NCBI GenBank assembly: GCA_902589175.1
Contig: CACIRX010000002.1
Location: 1-64,000, forward strand
DNA: 64,000 bases
Source: an uncultured Pelagibacteraceae bacterium
Lineage (GTDB): Bacteria; Pseudomonadota; Alphaproteobacteria; Pelagibacterales; AG-422-B15
Direction of reading: 5' to 3'
Below are positions 1 through 9,144 of the stretch, piece after piece (positions within the stretch are counted from its first letter, which is position 1; every line of letters starts with the position of its first letter). Both the position numbers and the translations under genes were made by a program. Below the pieces are notes generated by a model, which was given only the letters and a program-made list of their open reading frames with translations, searched no databases and was not told where the DNA came from.

Positions 1-278
1 ATGAGATCTTGTAGCAGTAGATTGTGAAGTTTCAACTCATAAGCTTCTTTGAGGCTTAAATTTGAATTGGTATTTTGATTATAATCTCTTACAGTTTGTT
101 GAAACTTTATATAAAATTCGTCAAGTGATATTTTTTCAGTACCTACTTTTGCAGCAAGTTGACTATTGCCAGAAGAAAGTATGTCTCCCACGCCCCACAG
201 AGCAAAACTTAAAACCATTATAGCAAGAAGTATTTTGCCAAAAATCGATGAAACTAAATTTCTTATAATATCTAACAT
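1..278 (-). CDS. ppiD: PpiD-like periplasmic chaperone / peptidyl-prolyl isomerase, N-terminal part
   Basis: The gene runs off the left edge; only the first ~92 residues are present. Reading from an ATG at 278 (minus) gives MLDIIRNLVSSIFGKILLAI, a short cytoplasmic start followed by one hydrophobic segment (about residues 13-32), then a periplasmic stretch with a SurA_N-type start (VGTEKISLDEFY, helix-rich after it). This is the layout of PpiD, an inner-membrane-anchored folding factor for outer-membrane proteins. Its place divergent to tpiA is common in alphaproteobacteria. The catalytic parvulin domain lies outside the window, so enzyme activity cannot be judged. Confidence 0.8.
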   Translation of the reverse strand, partial: MLDIIRNLVSSIFGKILLAIMVLSFALWGVGDILSSGNSQLAAKVGTEKISLDEFYIKFQQTVRDYNQNTNSNLSLKEAYELKLHNLLLQDL

Positions 279-327
279 TTTTTACTATGATGGTATAAAT
301 TAGAGTTTATAAAAGGAATAATCACGA

Positions 328-1068
328 ATGAAAAGGGTTAAATATACTATCGCTAATTGGAAGATGAATGGCTTAAATGGAGCTGTAAAGGTAGTTAATT
401 CCATTGACAGGCATATTAAAAAAACAAGACATAAAAAATCTAAAGTTGTCATTTGTCCCCCTTTCACATTGTTGACTAATTTCATTAACGCAAAAACTGG
501 AATAGATTTTGGAGGCCAAGACTGTCATCACTTAAATGAAGGTGCATTTACCGGATGTATCAGTGCTCAAATGCTTAAATCTTCAGGGTGCAAATATGTC
601 ATAATTGGCCATTCCGAACGAAGGGAGTATCAAAAAGAAACATCAAAAGAACTTAATTTAAAAATTGATATTGCAAACAAGTATAATTTAAAAATTATTT
701 ACTGCGTAGGCGAAAAATTAAGTGAAATAAAGATTAGAAAAAAAATTCTCAACAGTCAGCTCAACTCACTTCCAAAAAAAATGAATATAAAAAATCTTAT
801 TATTGCTTACGAACCTGTCTGGGCCATCGGGACAGGTAAAACCCCAACAATCGGTGAAATCAATAGAATACATTTAGATATTAGAAATTTACTCTCAAAA
901 AAAATTGGTAAATCTAAAAGTCAAAATATCTCAATATTATATGGAGGTTCAGTAAATCCGTCCAATGCTAGTGATATTTTAAATTTAGAACAAGTAGATG
1001 GGGCTTTAGTGGGTGGCGCATCTTTAAAATCAAAAGATTTTAGTAAAATAATTGATTCTTACTCATAA
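328..1068 (+). CDS. tpiA: Triosephosphate isomerase
   Basis: Interconverts dihydroxyacetone phosphate and glyceraldehyde 3-phosphate in the cytoplasm. The 246-residue length is normal. The N-terminal ANWKMNG carries the catalytic Lys, IIGHSERR the catalytic His, YEPVWAIGTG the catalytic Glu, and ILYGGSVNPSN with GALVGGASL the phosphate-binding loops. It is divergent from ppiD and followed 20 bp later by secG, so it probably leads a tpiA-secG-pyrG-kdsA-eno unit. Confidence 0.97.
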   Translation: MKRVKYTIANWKMNGLNGAVKVVNSIDRHIKKTRHKKSKVVICPPFTLLTNFINAKTGIDFGGQDCHHLNEGAFTGCISAQMLKSSGCKYVIIGHSERREYQKETSKELNLKIDIANKYNLKIIYCVGEKLSEIKIRKKILNSQLNSLPKKMNIKNLIIAYEPVWAIGTGKTPTIGEINRIHLDIRNLLSKKIGKSKSQNISILYGGSVNPSNASDILNLEQVDGALVGGASLKSKDFSKIIDSYS

Positions 1069-1088
1069 TTAGATATATAACTCATTTT

Positions 1089-1400
1089 ATGGAAACATCT
1101 TTATTAATAATACACGCTATACTTGCAGTTGTATTAATTGTTGTTGTACTTGTTCAAAGAGCAGAGGGCGGTGCACTTGGCATTGGGGGCGGAAGTGACG
1201 GCATGTCTCCTCGAGGAAGCGCTGACATACTAACAAGAACAACCGCAATTGTTGCTGTATTATTTGTTATTACAAGTATAAGCCTAACTGTTTTAAGTTT
1301 AAAATCGTCAGATAGAACTCTTAATTTTGAAGATACAGGCACAGAGCAAACGAATGAAGGTTTAATTGAAGATTTACCTGAATTACCCCAACTAGATTAA
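1089..1400 (+). CDS. secG: Protein-export membrane protein SecG
   Basis: Small subunit of the SecYEG translocon. It is 103 residues with two hydrophobic helices (about 2-22 and 52-72) joined by the Gly-rich cytoplasmic loop; LVQRAEGGALGIGGG and LTRTTA are SecG signatures. The acidic C-terminal tail is typical. It lies between tpiA and pyrG, the usual alphaproteobacterial position. Confidence 0.95.
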   Translation: METSLLIIHAILAVVLIVVVLVQRAEGGALGIGGGSDGMSPRGSADILTRTTAIVAVLFVITSISLTVLSLKSSDRTLNFEDTGTEQTNEGLIEDLPELPQLD

Positions 1401-1442
1401 TACCTTTGATTTAATTAAGACTCTGTAGTATAAAATACTTCC

Positions 1443-3068
1443 ATGACGCGATTTATATTTGTAACAGGCGGCGTGGTTTCATCTCTTGGTAAAGGTTTAG
1501 CTTCTGCTTCTTTAGCATCTTTACTTCAACATCATGGCTATAAAGTAAGGGTTAGAAAATTAGATCCATATCTAAATGTTGATCCAGGCACAATGAGTCC
1601 ATATCAGCATGGTGAAGTCTATGTAACCGATGATGGAGCAGAAACAGATTTAGATCTTGGTCATTATGAAAGATTCACTGGCGTAGTTTCTAAAAAATCC
1701 GACAATATTACCTCTGGAAGAGTATATCAAAAAATTATAACAAGAGAGAGAAAAGGGGAGTACTTGGGTGCTACAGTACAAGTTATTCCACATGTTACAA
1801 ACGAGATTAAAGAATTTATTTCAAACGATCTTGAGCAAGAAGATTTTGTGATATGTGAGATAGGCGGAACAATTGGCGATATTGAAAGCTTACCTTTTAT
1901 AGAAGCTATAAGACAATTTCATAATGATAATGGTCATAAAAATTCATTATTTATTCATGTTACTTTGGTTCCATACATTGCAAGTTCAGGTGAATTAAAA
2001 ACAAAACCTACTCAACATTCAGTAAAAGAATTGAGGAGTTTGGGTATACAACCAAATATTTTATTGTGCAGATCTGACAGAAAGATACCTGAAGGAGAAA
2101 GAAAAAAAATTGGTTTATTCTGCAATGTTCAACATAACTGTGTTATTCAAGCAATAAACGCTAATTCAATATACGAAGTTCCAATTAATTTTTATAATGA
2201 AGGATTAGATAAGAGAGTCCTAGAATATTTCAATTTAGATAAAAATAAAACTATAGATCTTAAAATGTGGTCTCAAGTTTCTAAACATGTTCTTGAACCT
2301 GAAGGAAAGGTCGTAATTGGAATAGTAGGCAAATATACAGGACTTGCTGATGCTTATAAATCACTGAATGAAGCATTATCTCACGGTGGAATTTTTAATA
2401 ATGTAAAGGTTGAATTAAAATGGTTTGAGTCTGAAGAATTAAATAGTTCCAATACGTCAGGCTTATTAGCAAATTGTCATGGCATTTTAGTTCCTGGAGG
2501 ATTTGGTGAACGGGGTTCGGAAGGAAAAATTGCAGCAATTAAGTATGCGAGAGAAAACAAAATACCTTATTTTGGAATATGTTTTGGAATGCAACTTGCA
2601 GTTATAGAGATGGCAAGAAATATATTAGGTATACAGGATGCAAATTCGAGCGAATTCTCTAATTGTCATAATTCAATTGTCGGCCTCATGACAGAGTGGA
2701 CAACTTCTGATAATACGACTGAAAAGAGATCTAAAAATGACGACCTTGGCGGAACGATGAGACTTGGATCATATGAAGCAAAATTAAAAAAGGGCAGTAA
2801 AATATATAATATATATAAAGACGAAATTATTAATGAAAGACATCGTCACAGATATGAAGTTAACAATAAATTTGCTGAAGAATTTGAGAACAAAGGTGTT
2901 ATCTTCTCTGGTTATTCACCGGACGGATTGTTACCTGAAACTGTTGAATTGAATGATCATCCATGGTTTATTGGAGTGCAATATCACCCTGAATTAAAAT
3001 CAAAACCATTTGAACCACATCCTTTATTTAAGTCATTTATAGATGCAGCAAAAAAGATACAAAGATGA
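1443..3068 (+). CDS. pyrG: CTP synthase
   Basis: Makes CTP from UTP, ATP and glutamine. The 541-residue length is full. The N-terminal amidoligase domain (1 to ~270) starts [18 protein letters not shown] with the P-loop. The C-terminal class I glutamine amidotransferase domain has the nucleophile Cys in GICFGMQ and the catalytic HPE in YHPELKSKP. The stop overlaps the start of kdsA by four bases. Confidence 0.98.
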   Translation: MTRFIFVTGGVVSSLGKGLASASLASLLQHHGYKVRVRKLDPYLNVDPGTMSPYQHGEVYVTDDGAETDLDLGHYERFTGVVSKKSDNITSGRVYQKIITRERKGEYLGATVQVIPHVTNEIKEFISNDLEQEDFVICEIGGTIGDIESLPFIEAIRQFHNDNGHKNSLFIHVTLVPYIASSGELKTKPTQHSVKELRSLGIQPNILLCRSDRKIPEGERKKIGLFCNVQHNCVIQAINANSIYEVPINFYNEGLDKRVLEYFNLDKNKTIDLKMWSQVSKHVLEPEGKVVIGIVGKYTGLADAYKSLNEALSHGGIFNNVKVELKWFESEELNSSNTSGLLANCHGILVPGGFGERGSEGKIAAIKYARENKIPYFGICFGMQLAVIEMARNILGIQDANSSEFSNCHNSIVGLMTEWTTSDNTTEKRSKNDDLGGTMRLGSYEAKLKKGSKIYNIYKDEIINERHRHRYEVNNKFAEEFENKGVIFSGYSPDGLLPETVELNDHPWFIGVQYHPELKSKPFEPHPLFKSFIDAAKKIQR

Positions 3069-3892
3069 ATAAAGCTGTAAAATTGAATAATTTTGAATTT
3101 TCTAATTATGATAAATTAAATCTAATAGCTGGACCATGTGTTCTTGAATCTCATAGTCATGCTAAAAAAATGGTTGAGGCTCTCTTAGAAATTACTACAA
3201 AATTAAAAATCAATTTTGTTTATAAGACCTCTTTTGATAAGGCCAACCGTACAAGCTTACATTCTGAGAGAGGTTTAGGAATTGATGCTTCGTTGGAAAT
3301 ATTTAAATCTCTAAAAGACGAATATAAGATAAATATTTTAACAGATGTACATAATGTATCTGACTGTGAGAAAGTAAAAGATTGTGTTGATATAGTGCAA
3401 ATTCCAGCTTTTTTATGCAGACAGACTGATTTATTAATTGCTGCAGCAAAAACTGATTTAATAGTAAATATTAAAAAAGGCCAGTTTTTAGCACCGTATG
3501 ATATGATCAATGTCTCTAAAAAAATTGAAGAGAGCGGCAATAAGAAAATACTTTTGACTGAAAGAGGAGCTTCATTTGGATATAATAATTTAGTTTCTGA
3601 TATGAGATCACTCGAAATTATGAAAAGTGATATAGGCTACCCTGTAATTTTTGACGCAACTCACTCCGTGCAATCACCCGGAGGAATGGGTGACAAAAGT
3701 GGGGGGGATAGAAAGTACGTACCGGCTCTATCAAAAGCTGCTGCGGCAGTTGGTGTTGCAGGTATATTTATGGAAACTCATAATGATCCAGATAATGCTC
3801 CATCCGATGGACCAAATATGGTCAAATTAGAAGATATGAATGATTTGATAAAAAAACTCATTGAAATTGACAATTTAGTCAAAGAAAAATAA
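3065..3892 (+). CDS. kdsA: 3-deoxy-8-phosphooctulonate synthase (Kdo-8-P synthase)
   Basis: Condenses arabinose 5-phosphate with phosphoenolpyruvate to give Kdo 8-phosphate for the LPS inner core. It has 275 residues and the family motifs [38 protein letters not shown] and FDATHSVQ. It overlaps pyrG by ATGA, implying translational coupling. Its presence shows the organism makes a Kdo-containing LPS, relevant to the glycan island downstream. Confidence 0.97.
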   Translation: MNKAVKLNNFEFSNYDKLNLIAGPCVLESHSHAKKMVEALLEITTKLKINFVYKTSFDKANRTSLHSERGLGIDASLEIFKSLKDEYKINILTDVHNVSDCEKVKDCVDIVQIPAFLCRQTDLLIAAAKTDLIVNIKKGQFLAPYDMINVSKKIEESGNKKILLTERGASFGYNNLVSDMRSLEIMKSDIGYPVIFDATHSVQSPGGMGDKSGGDRKYVPALSKAAAAVGVAGIFMETHNDPDNAPSDGPNMVKLEDMNDLIKKLIEIDNLVKEK

Positions 3893-3917
3893 GTATCTAA
3901 AGATAACATAGATATTT

Positions 3918-5186
3918 ATGCATTTTATAAAAAATATAGTTTCCAGACAAATATTCGATAGCAGAGGCAACCCTACTGTTGAAACGGACGTTTTTCTATC
4001 AAACGGTGTTATGGGTAGAGCCGCTGTTCCATCTGGTGCATCAACTGGTAAAAATGAGGCTTTTGAATTAAGAGATAACAAAAAGTCATATCATGGAAAA
4101 TCTGTTTTAAAGGCAGTTGACAATGTCAATACCGTAATTTTCGATACAATTTCTGGCTATGATGTTCTTGAACAAGAAGAAATTGATGAGACTTTAATAG
4201 AATTAGATGGAACACCAAATAAAAAAAGGTTAGGAGCCAATGCAATATTAAGTGTTTCTCTTGCTTGTGCCGACGCGGCTTCAAAGTATTTGGGTATTCC
4301 ACTTTATAAATATTTAGGTGGATCCAAAGCATTTAGAATGCCAACACCTATGCTTAATATCATAAACGGAGGTGCCCATGCGAATAATAACTTATCATTT
4401 CAAGAATTTATGATTATACCTGTAAAATGTAAAACATTTACAGAGTCTATCAAAAAAGCATCTGAAGTTTTTCACACACTTAAACAAATTTTAGAAAAAA
4501 AGAATATTTCAACTGCTGTTGGTGATGAAGGTGGTTTTGCCCCGAATTTAAAAAATGAAGACCAAGCATGCGCTCTTATAAAAGAGGCAATTACAAAAAC
4601 AGGATATAAATTAGGAGAAGATTTCTTATTGTCGTTAGATGTTGCAGCATCTGAATTTTATACTAATAAAAAATACAAAATTATGTCAGAAAAAAAATCA
4701 TTTTCTAGTGATCAATTTTCAGATTATTTAGTCAAATTGTGTAAAAAATATTCTATTATATCTCTTGAAGATCCATTTGCGGAAGATGACTGGAAAGCAT
4801 GGCAAAAATTTAATCAGAATTATGGATCTGAAATACAAGTTGTAGGGGACGATATCTTTACAACAAATATAGATTTAATTGCAAAAGGCATTAAAATGAA
4901 AGCTGCAAACGCTGTCTTAATAAAGGTAAATCAAATTGGAACGTTAACTGAAACCATGAAGGCAATAGAACTTGCTCAAATGAATGGTTTAGAAACTGTT
5001 ATTTCTCACCGATCTGGAGAAACAGAAAATACGTTTATTTCTGATCTATCAGTCGCAACAAATTCTGGTCAAATTAAAACAGGGTCAATGTCTCGTTCGG
5101 ATAGAATTGCTAAATTCAACCAACTTATTAGAATTGAGGAATTTTTTAATTCTAAAAAATCATTAAAAATCAATAAGTTCTACTAA
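3918..5186 (+). CDS. eno: Enolase
   Basis: Converts 2-phosphoglycerate to phosphoenolpyruvate. The 422-residue length is normal. Motifs include QIFDSRGNPTVE at the N terminus, the substrate-loop SGASTG, GDEGGFAPNL with the catalytic Glu, SLEDPFAEDDW and VGDDIF metal ligands, the catalytic Lys in LIKVNQIGT, and SHRSGETE. It follows kdsA by 25 bp. Confidence 0.98.
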   Translation: MHFIKNIVSRQIFDSRGNPTVETDVFLSNGVMGRAAVPSGASTGKNEAFELRDNKKSYHGKSVLKAVDNVNTVIFDTISGYDVLEQEEIDETLIELDGTPNKKRLGANAILSVSLACADAASKYLGIPLYKYLGGSKAFRMPTPMLNIINGGAHANNNLSFQEFMIIPVKCKTFTESIKKASEVFHTLKQILEKKNISTAVGDEGGFAPNLKNEDQACALIKEAITKTGYKLGEDFLLSLDVAASEFYTNKKYKIMSEKKSFSSDQFSDYLVKLCKKYSIISLEDPFAEDDWKAWQKFNQNYGSEIQVVGDDIFTTNIDLIAKGIKMKAANAVLIKVNQIGTLTETMKAIELAQMNGLETVISHRSGETENTFISDLSVATNSGQIKTGSMSRSDRIAKFNQLIRIEEFFNSKKSLKINKFY

Positions 5187-5284
5187 TACAATATTAATTA
5201 AAGAGAACAAAAAGAGTCCAAAGAGCATTTTTTTTATTTTTTTCTACCTTTTTTATTCATTGAAATTGTCCTGATTCGCTAAAT

Positions 5285-5617
5285 ATGATTCTCTTACTCA
5301 ACATGAATAATATTTTTACATTAATGATGGCCATTAAGAATTATTATTCTTATTTTTTTCTTCCATTAATTCTAATATATTTATTATTCAATATTTTTGA
5401 TGGAAATAACGGCCTCTTGTCTCATTCTAGACTAAATGCAGAAATTGCGAGTCTTGAGACAAAGGTAAAAAATATAAAAAGTAGCAATAGTTTATACGAG
5501 GTAAAAATTTCTTCTCTAAAAAAAAATGACAAAAATACTGATCTAGTTGATGAACAGATAAGAAATGTTCTAGGCTATGGGAAGAACAACGAATTCATCA
5601 TATTTTTTGATAATTAG
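5285..5617 (+). CDS. ftsB: FtsB/DivIC-like septum formation initiator
   Basis: A 110-residue single-pass protein: a short cytoplasmic N terminus, one hydrophobic helix (about 22-38), then a predicted coiled coil rich in Leu, Glu and Lys. This is the DivIC/FtsB architecture, and the position between eno and lipA is standard for the alphaproteobacterial homologue. Sequence conservation is weak, so the call rests on architecture and synteny. A start seven codons later (ATG at 5303) is also possible. The pyruvate dehydrogenase genes often found next are absent. Confidence 0.72.
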   Translation: MILLLNMNNIFTLMMAIKNYYSYFFLPLILIYLLFNIFDGNNGLLSHSRLNAEIASLETKVKNIKSSNSLYEVKISSLKKNDKNTDLVDEQIRNVLGYGKNNEFIIFFDN

Positions 5618-5666
5618 TATCCACTTGAAATTACGTTGATTTACCTTTAATTATGGTAAAGTATCA

Positions 5667-6590
5667 ATGCAAAACAACGTATCTAAAGCTCTTTTAAGAA
5701 AGAAATTTTCTACAATTGAAAGCCCAGTCAAGCCTGAATGGATAAAAGTCAGAGTCCAAACAGATAAAATTAATCAAATAAAGAATACTTTAAAGTCCAA
5801 TAGAATTGTAACCGTATGTGAAGAGGCGATGTGTCCCAATATCTCTGATTGCTGGGCTAAATCCCATGCTACTTTTATGATACTTGGAGATACTTGTACA
5901 AGAGCATGTAGTTTCTGCAATATCAGTACTGGTAAACCAAATCATGTTGATCACAGTGAACCGTTAAGAGTGGCAAATTCTGTAAAAAAATTAAAATTAT
6001 CTCATGTGGTAATTACATCTGTTGATAGAGATGATCTTAATGATGGTGGAGCTAGGCATTTTTCAAATACTATTAACGAAATAAAATTAAAGTGTCCTAG
6101 CACTACTATTGAAATATTGACTCCTGATTTTAGAAATAAGAAAAATTCGATCGAATTGCTTTCTAAATGTCAAATAGATGTATTTAATCACAACTTAGAA
6201 ACTGTTGAGTCTTTATACAAAAGCGTGAGACCAGGCGCAGATTATAAACACTCATTGTCAATTCTTATGAATATTAAGAAGCTAAATCCTAATCTGTTTA
6301 CTAAATCTGGGATTATGATTGGTTTAGGTGAGAAATTTTCTGAAATTATGAAGTTAATGGATGACTTGAGGTATAATGATGTTGATTTCATTACCATTGG
6401 TCAATATTTAAGGCCCACAAGAAACCATCATCCAGTAATTGAATATCATAGCCCAGATTACTTTCAAAAACTTTATGACGAAGCTATGAGTAGGGGTTTT
6501 AAAATTGTATCATCATCACCCTTTACAAGATCATCATATCATGCTGAAGATGACTTTAAGAGATTGAAAAATATATTGTTGAATGCCTAA
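5667..6590 (+). CDS. lipA: Lipoyl synthase
   Basis: Radical-SAM enzyme that inserts two sulfurs into protein-bound octanoyl groups. The auxiliary cluster motif CEEAMCPNISDC (CX4CX5C) and the radical-SAM CTRACSFC (CX3CX2C) are both present, as is the C-terminal SSPFTRSSYHA with the conserved RSSYHA Ser ligand. It is 307 residues, slightly short only at the N terminus. It overlaps the next gene by 8 bases. Confidence 0.97.
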   Translation: MQNNVSKALLRKKFSTIESPVKPEWIKVRVQTDKINQIKNTLKSNRIVTVCEEAMCPNISDCWAKSHATFMILGDTCTRACSFCNISTGKPNHVDHSEPLRVANSVKKLKLSHVVITSVDRDDLNDGGARHFSNTINEIKLKCPSTTIEILTPDFRNKKNSIELLSKCQIDVFNHNLETVESLYKSVRPGADYKHSLSILMNIKKLNPNLFTKSGIMIGLGEKFSEIMKLMDDLRYNDVDFITIGQYLRPTRNHHPVIEYHSPDYFQKLYDEAMSRGFKIVSSSPFTRSSYHAEDDFKRLKNILLNA

Positions 6591-7026
6591 GCAAAAAGAA
6601 AGAAAAACTGTAAGCTACACAAAAGAACAAATGTTTGATCTAGTTGCTGATATTGATCGCTACGATGAATTTCTTCCTTGGTGTAATAGATCTAAAATAA
6701 TTAATACAAGTACAGAAGGTGATAAAATAATTGTTATTGCTGATCTAGAGATTGGTTATGATCAATTTGTATATACTTACCGTAGTGAAGTTAAACTTCA
6801 TAAAGATAAGAATGAAATAAATGTTCGTAACTTAGATGGGCCCTTTAAATATCTAGAAAATAATTGGAAATTTACCACTGTTAGTGAGTACGAATGTGAA
6901 ATTCAATTTAATATTGATTTTGAATTAAATATCTCACTTTTAGATATATTAATGAAAAAATTTTTTGATCTTGCTTTTCAAAAAATGGTTGATGCATTTA
7001 TCAGTCGTGCAAATGAAATATATTAA
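6583..7026 (+). CDS. RatA/Coq10-type START-domain protein
   Basis: A 147-residue protein of the polyketide cyclase/START family (Coq10/RatA group). The pattern YTKEQMFDLVADIDRYDEFLPWC is characteristic, and NLDGPFKYLENNWKF sits where family members have the GPF..L...W motif. Such proteins bind ubiquinone and support respiratory function; the ribosome-association role of E. coli RatA should not be assumed. It is coupled to lipA and convergent with the CinA-like gene, which it overlaps by 4 bases. Confidence 0.88.
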   Translation: MPKQKERKTVSYTKEQMFDLVADIDRYDEFLPWCNRSKIINTSTEGDKIIVIADLEIGYDQFVYTYRSEVKLHKDKNEINVRNLDGPFKYLENNWKFTTVSEYECEIQFNIDFELNISLLDILMKKFFDLAFQKMVDAFISRANEIY

Positions 7027-7517
7027 ATTTTTGATAAATTTTTTATAATTTCTTTTAAAATGAATTCTGCACTTTTTTCTTGAATTTTTTGTCTAGACTT
7101 TTCCCTGAAATTTTTCTTAATTGTCGTAAAACGATATTTATTTTTGATTTTTATTCCTAGGCCGAAATAAACGCAACCAACTGGTGTTTTTGAGTTTCCA
7201 CCGTTTGGACCCGCAACTCCTGTGACAGATATTAATATTTCACTTTTGCTAATTTTTTTTAAACCTTTCACCATTGATAATGCTGTTTGATGACTAACTG
7301 CTCCATATTTACTAATTAATGTATTAGGAACTTTTAACAGACGGTTTTTTAGATAATTGGAATATGTAACTACAGAACCTTCAAAAAAATCAGATGAGCC
7401 ACTTAAACTTGTTAATTTAGAGCTTATCAAGCCTCCCGTACAAGACTCAGCAACGAATATATGAAATATTTTACTTTCTCTTATTTTCTTAATTTTTTTT
7501 ATATAATTACGCATCAA
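7023..7517 (-). CDS. pncC: CinA C-terminal domain protein (NMN deamidase PncC family)
   Basis: A 164-residue standalone CinA_C domain. Motifs: VAESCTGGLISSKLTSLSGSSDFFEGSVVTYSN near the start (quoted here only as AESCTGGLIS and GSSDFFEGSVVTYSN), GAVS, SVTGVAGPNGG and PVGCVYFG. The family hydrolyses nicotinamide mononucleotide to nicotinic acid mononucleotide in pyridine-nucleotide salvage. It overlaps pgpA by ATGA, within a minus-strand unit ispDF-pgpA-pncC that is a common alphaproteobacterial arrangement. Confidence 0.93.
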   Translation of the reverse strand: MMRNYIKKIKKIRESKIFHIFVAESCTGGLISSKLTSLSGSSDFFEGSVVTYSNYLKNRLLKVPNTLISKYGAVSHQTALSMVKGLKKISKSEILISVTGVAGPNGGNSKTPVGCVYFGLGIKIKNKYRFTTIKKNFREKSRQKIQEKSAEFILKEIIKNLSKI

Positions 7518-7972
7518 ATGGATAAAATAATTTTATAGAACATAATAATTACCAATGAATATATACCCGCAATAATATCATCAATAATTACACCTTTTGC
7601 ACCACTCATCTTTTCCGCCCAATCAATCGGATATATCTTAGTTATATCAAAGAATCTAAATGAGCAGAAAACCAATAATACTTCGTATAAGTTATAATCT
7701 ATCAAAAAAAGCAGAGGTATTGATTGTCCAATAAATTCATCAATAATTACTTCTGAGGGATCTTCCTTCCTTTTATTTTTTAAATAAATATCAACCGCTT
7801 TAAAGGCGATTAAAAAAATTAAAACAAATACTAGGTAAAAAAAATAAATATTTAAGGTTTTAATTGATAAATACCATACAAAAATTGCAAAAATTGAACC
7901 TAATGTTCCCGGGGCAATTGGAATGAAACCAATACCAAAAAGTGAAACAAAATATTTTATTACTGTATTCAT
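7514..7972 (-). CDS. pgpA: Phosphatidylglycerophosphatase A
   Basis: Removes phosphate from phosphatidylglycerophosphate to make phosphatidylglycerol in the inner membrane. Motifs GIGFIPIAPGTLGS and VIIDEFIGQ, plus WAEKMSGAKGVIIDDIIAG, are the family signatures; there are about four membrane helices. I place the start at the ATG at 7972 because it forms an ATGA overlap with the ispDF stop; a longer reading from 8002 would overlap ispDF by 34 bases and adds residues the family lacks. Confidence 0.93.
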   Translation of the reverse strand: MNTVIKYFVSLFGIGFIPIAPGTLGSIFAIFVWYLSIKTLNIYFFYLVFVLIFLIAFKAVDIYLKNKRKEDPSEVIIDEFIGQSIPLLFLIDYNLYEVLLVFCSFRFFDITKIYPIDWAEKMSGAKGVIIDDIIAGIYSLVIIMFYKIILSI

Positions 7973-9111
7973 AAACTTATTAATTTTAAAGTTGTCCAGC
8001 AAGCAATAGCCTTTGATTTTCCAATTGTACCAACATTATCAGCTGTTTTAGCCTTAATATTAACGTTACTTTGATTACATTTTAAGAGTTTAGAGATATT
8101 TTTTTCAATTTCTTTTTTGTATTTTTCAAGTCTTATTTTCTGACAGATTATTGTACAGTCAACATTGCTAACAATAGAATTCTCAAAATTAATTTTCTTT
8201 TTTATTTCATCTAATAATATCATTGATGAAATATTTTTGTATTTTTGTAGAGCTGGGAAATATTTTCCAATATCTCCTTTACTATATGCTCCAAGCAATG
8301 CATCTATAACTGAATGTATTACAACATCTCCATCTGAATGACCGATAGCATGATAATCACATTTAATCTTTAAACCCGCTAATGATAAATTGCCTCCTTT
8401 CATCAATTTATGAATATCAAAGCCATTTGAAAATTTAATTTTATAATTAAGTATATTTTTCAATATACGAATATCATCTTTCTTAGTAATTTTTATATTT
8501 TCCTTACTAGATTCAATGTACTTGATTTTACAATTTTTACTTTTCTCTAAAACACCCAAGTCGTCTGTAGGGAAAAATTTTATTTGCTTTAAATTTTTGA
8601 TGAAGTAATTCAAATCAAATAACTGAGGAGTTTGATACGTCATATATTCATTTCTATTGAGGGTAATATTTTTTTTTCTAAGTGTGTCTTCAACAACTGA
8701 AGCAGGAACTGCACAATTATATTTGTTTTTACTTATAGCCATTAATAATTTCATCATAATATTTTTAGGGACAACCGGTCTTGCGGCATCGTGTACCATT
8801 AATATTTCAAATTTTTTGAAGTCAATTTCATTTAAGGCATTTTTAAGGCTTTCAAACCTAGTTTTTCCGCCTGAAACCAAATCATTTCTAGTATATTTAG
8901 ATATTAAATTACTTTCATTTTTAGTTATTTTTTTTGGTATAGTGATATATATACTCTCTTTATTGAGGTATTTTGTTAAATTTTTGAGTGTAATTTCTAT
9001 AATTGGAGTGCCATGCACCTTATAAAAGAGTTTTGATTTTTTACTACCAAATCTACAACTGTTTCCTGATGCTAATATTACACATGCAATTTTATTTTTT
9101 TTATAAGGCAT
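7969..9111 (-). CDS. ispDF: Bifunctional IspD/IspF (MEP cytidylyltransferase / MEcPP synthase)
   Basis: Fused enzyme catalysing two steps of the MEP isoprenoid pathway. The N-terminal IspD domain (about 1-220) has ACVILASGNSCRFGSKKSK and VHDAARP. The IspF domain (about 226-380) begins GFDIHKL and has GHSDGDVVIHSVIDALLGA with the metal-binding Asp/His, then KAKTADNVGTIG near the end. The fusion is typical of alphaproteobacteria. The gene is divergent from ntrY across a 33-bp gap, with a weak purine-rich site before the start. Confidence 0.96.
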   Translation of the reverse strand: MPYKKNKIACVILASGNSCRFGSKKSKLFYKVHGTPIIEITLKNLTKYLNKESIYITIPKKITKNESNLISKYTRNDLVSGGKTRFESLKNALNEIDFKKFEILMVHDAARPVVPKNIMMKLLMAISKNKYNCAVPASVVEDTLRKKNITLNRNEYMTYQTPQLFDLNYFIKNLKQIKFFPTDDLGVLEKSKNCKIKYIESSKENIKITKKDDIRILKNILNYKIKFSNGFDIHKLMKGGNLSLAGLKIKCDYHAIGHSDGDVVIHSVIDALLGAYSKGDIGKYFPALQKYKNISSMILLDEIKKKINFENSIVSNVDCTIICQKIRLEKYKKEIEKNISKLLKCNQSNVNIKAKTADNVGTIGKSKAIACWTTLKLISL

Positions 9112-9144
9112 TCTCTTATATATATAACTTAATAGCTGATTAGA

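Noticed and set aside
3220..3540. 106-residue frame antisense to kdsA
   Set aside because: Lies wholly inside a well-conserved gene; composition fits a chance shadow.
5640..5660. TTTACC/GGTAAA hairpin before lipA as a regulatory element
   Set aside because: Only 6 bp, AT-rich and with a 9-base loop; expected by chance in this composition.
8657..9025. 122-residue frame antisense to ispDF
   Set aside because: Hydrophobic only because it mirrors AT-rich coding sequence; IspD motifs on the other strand are clear.
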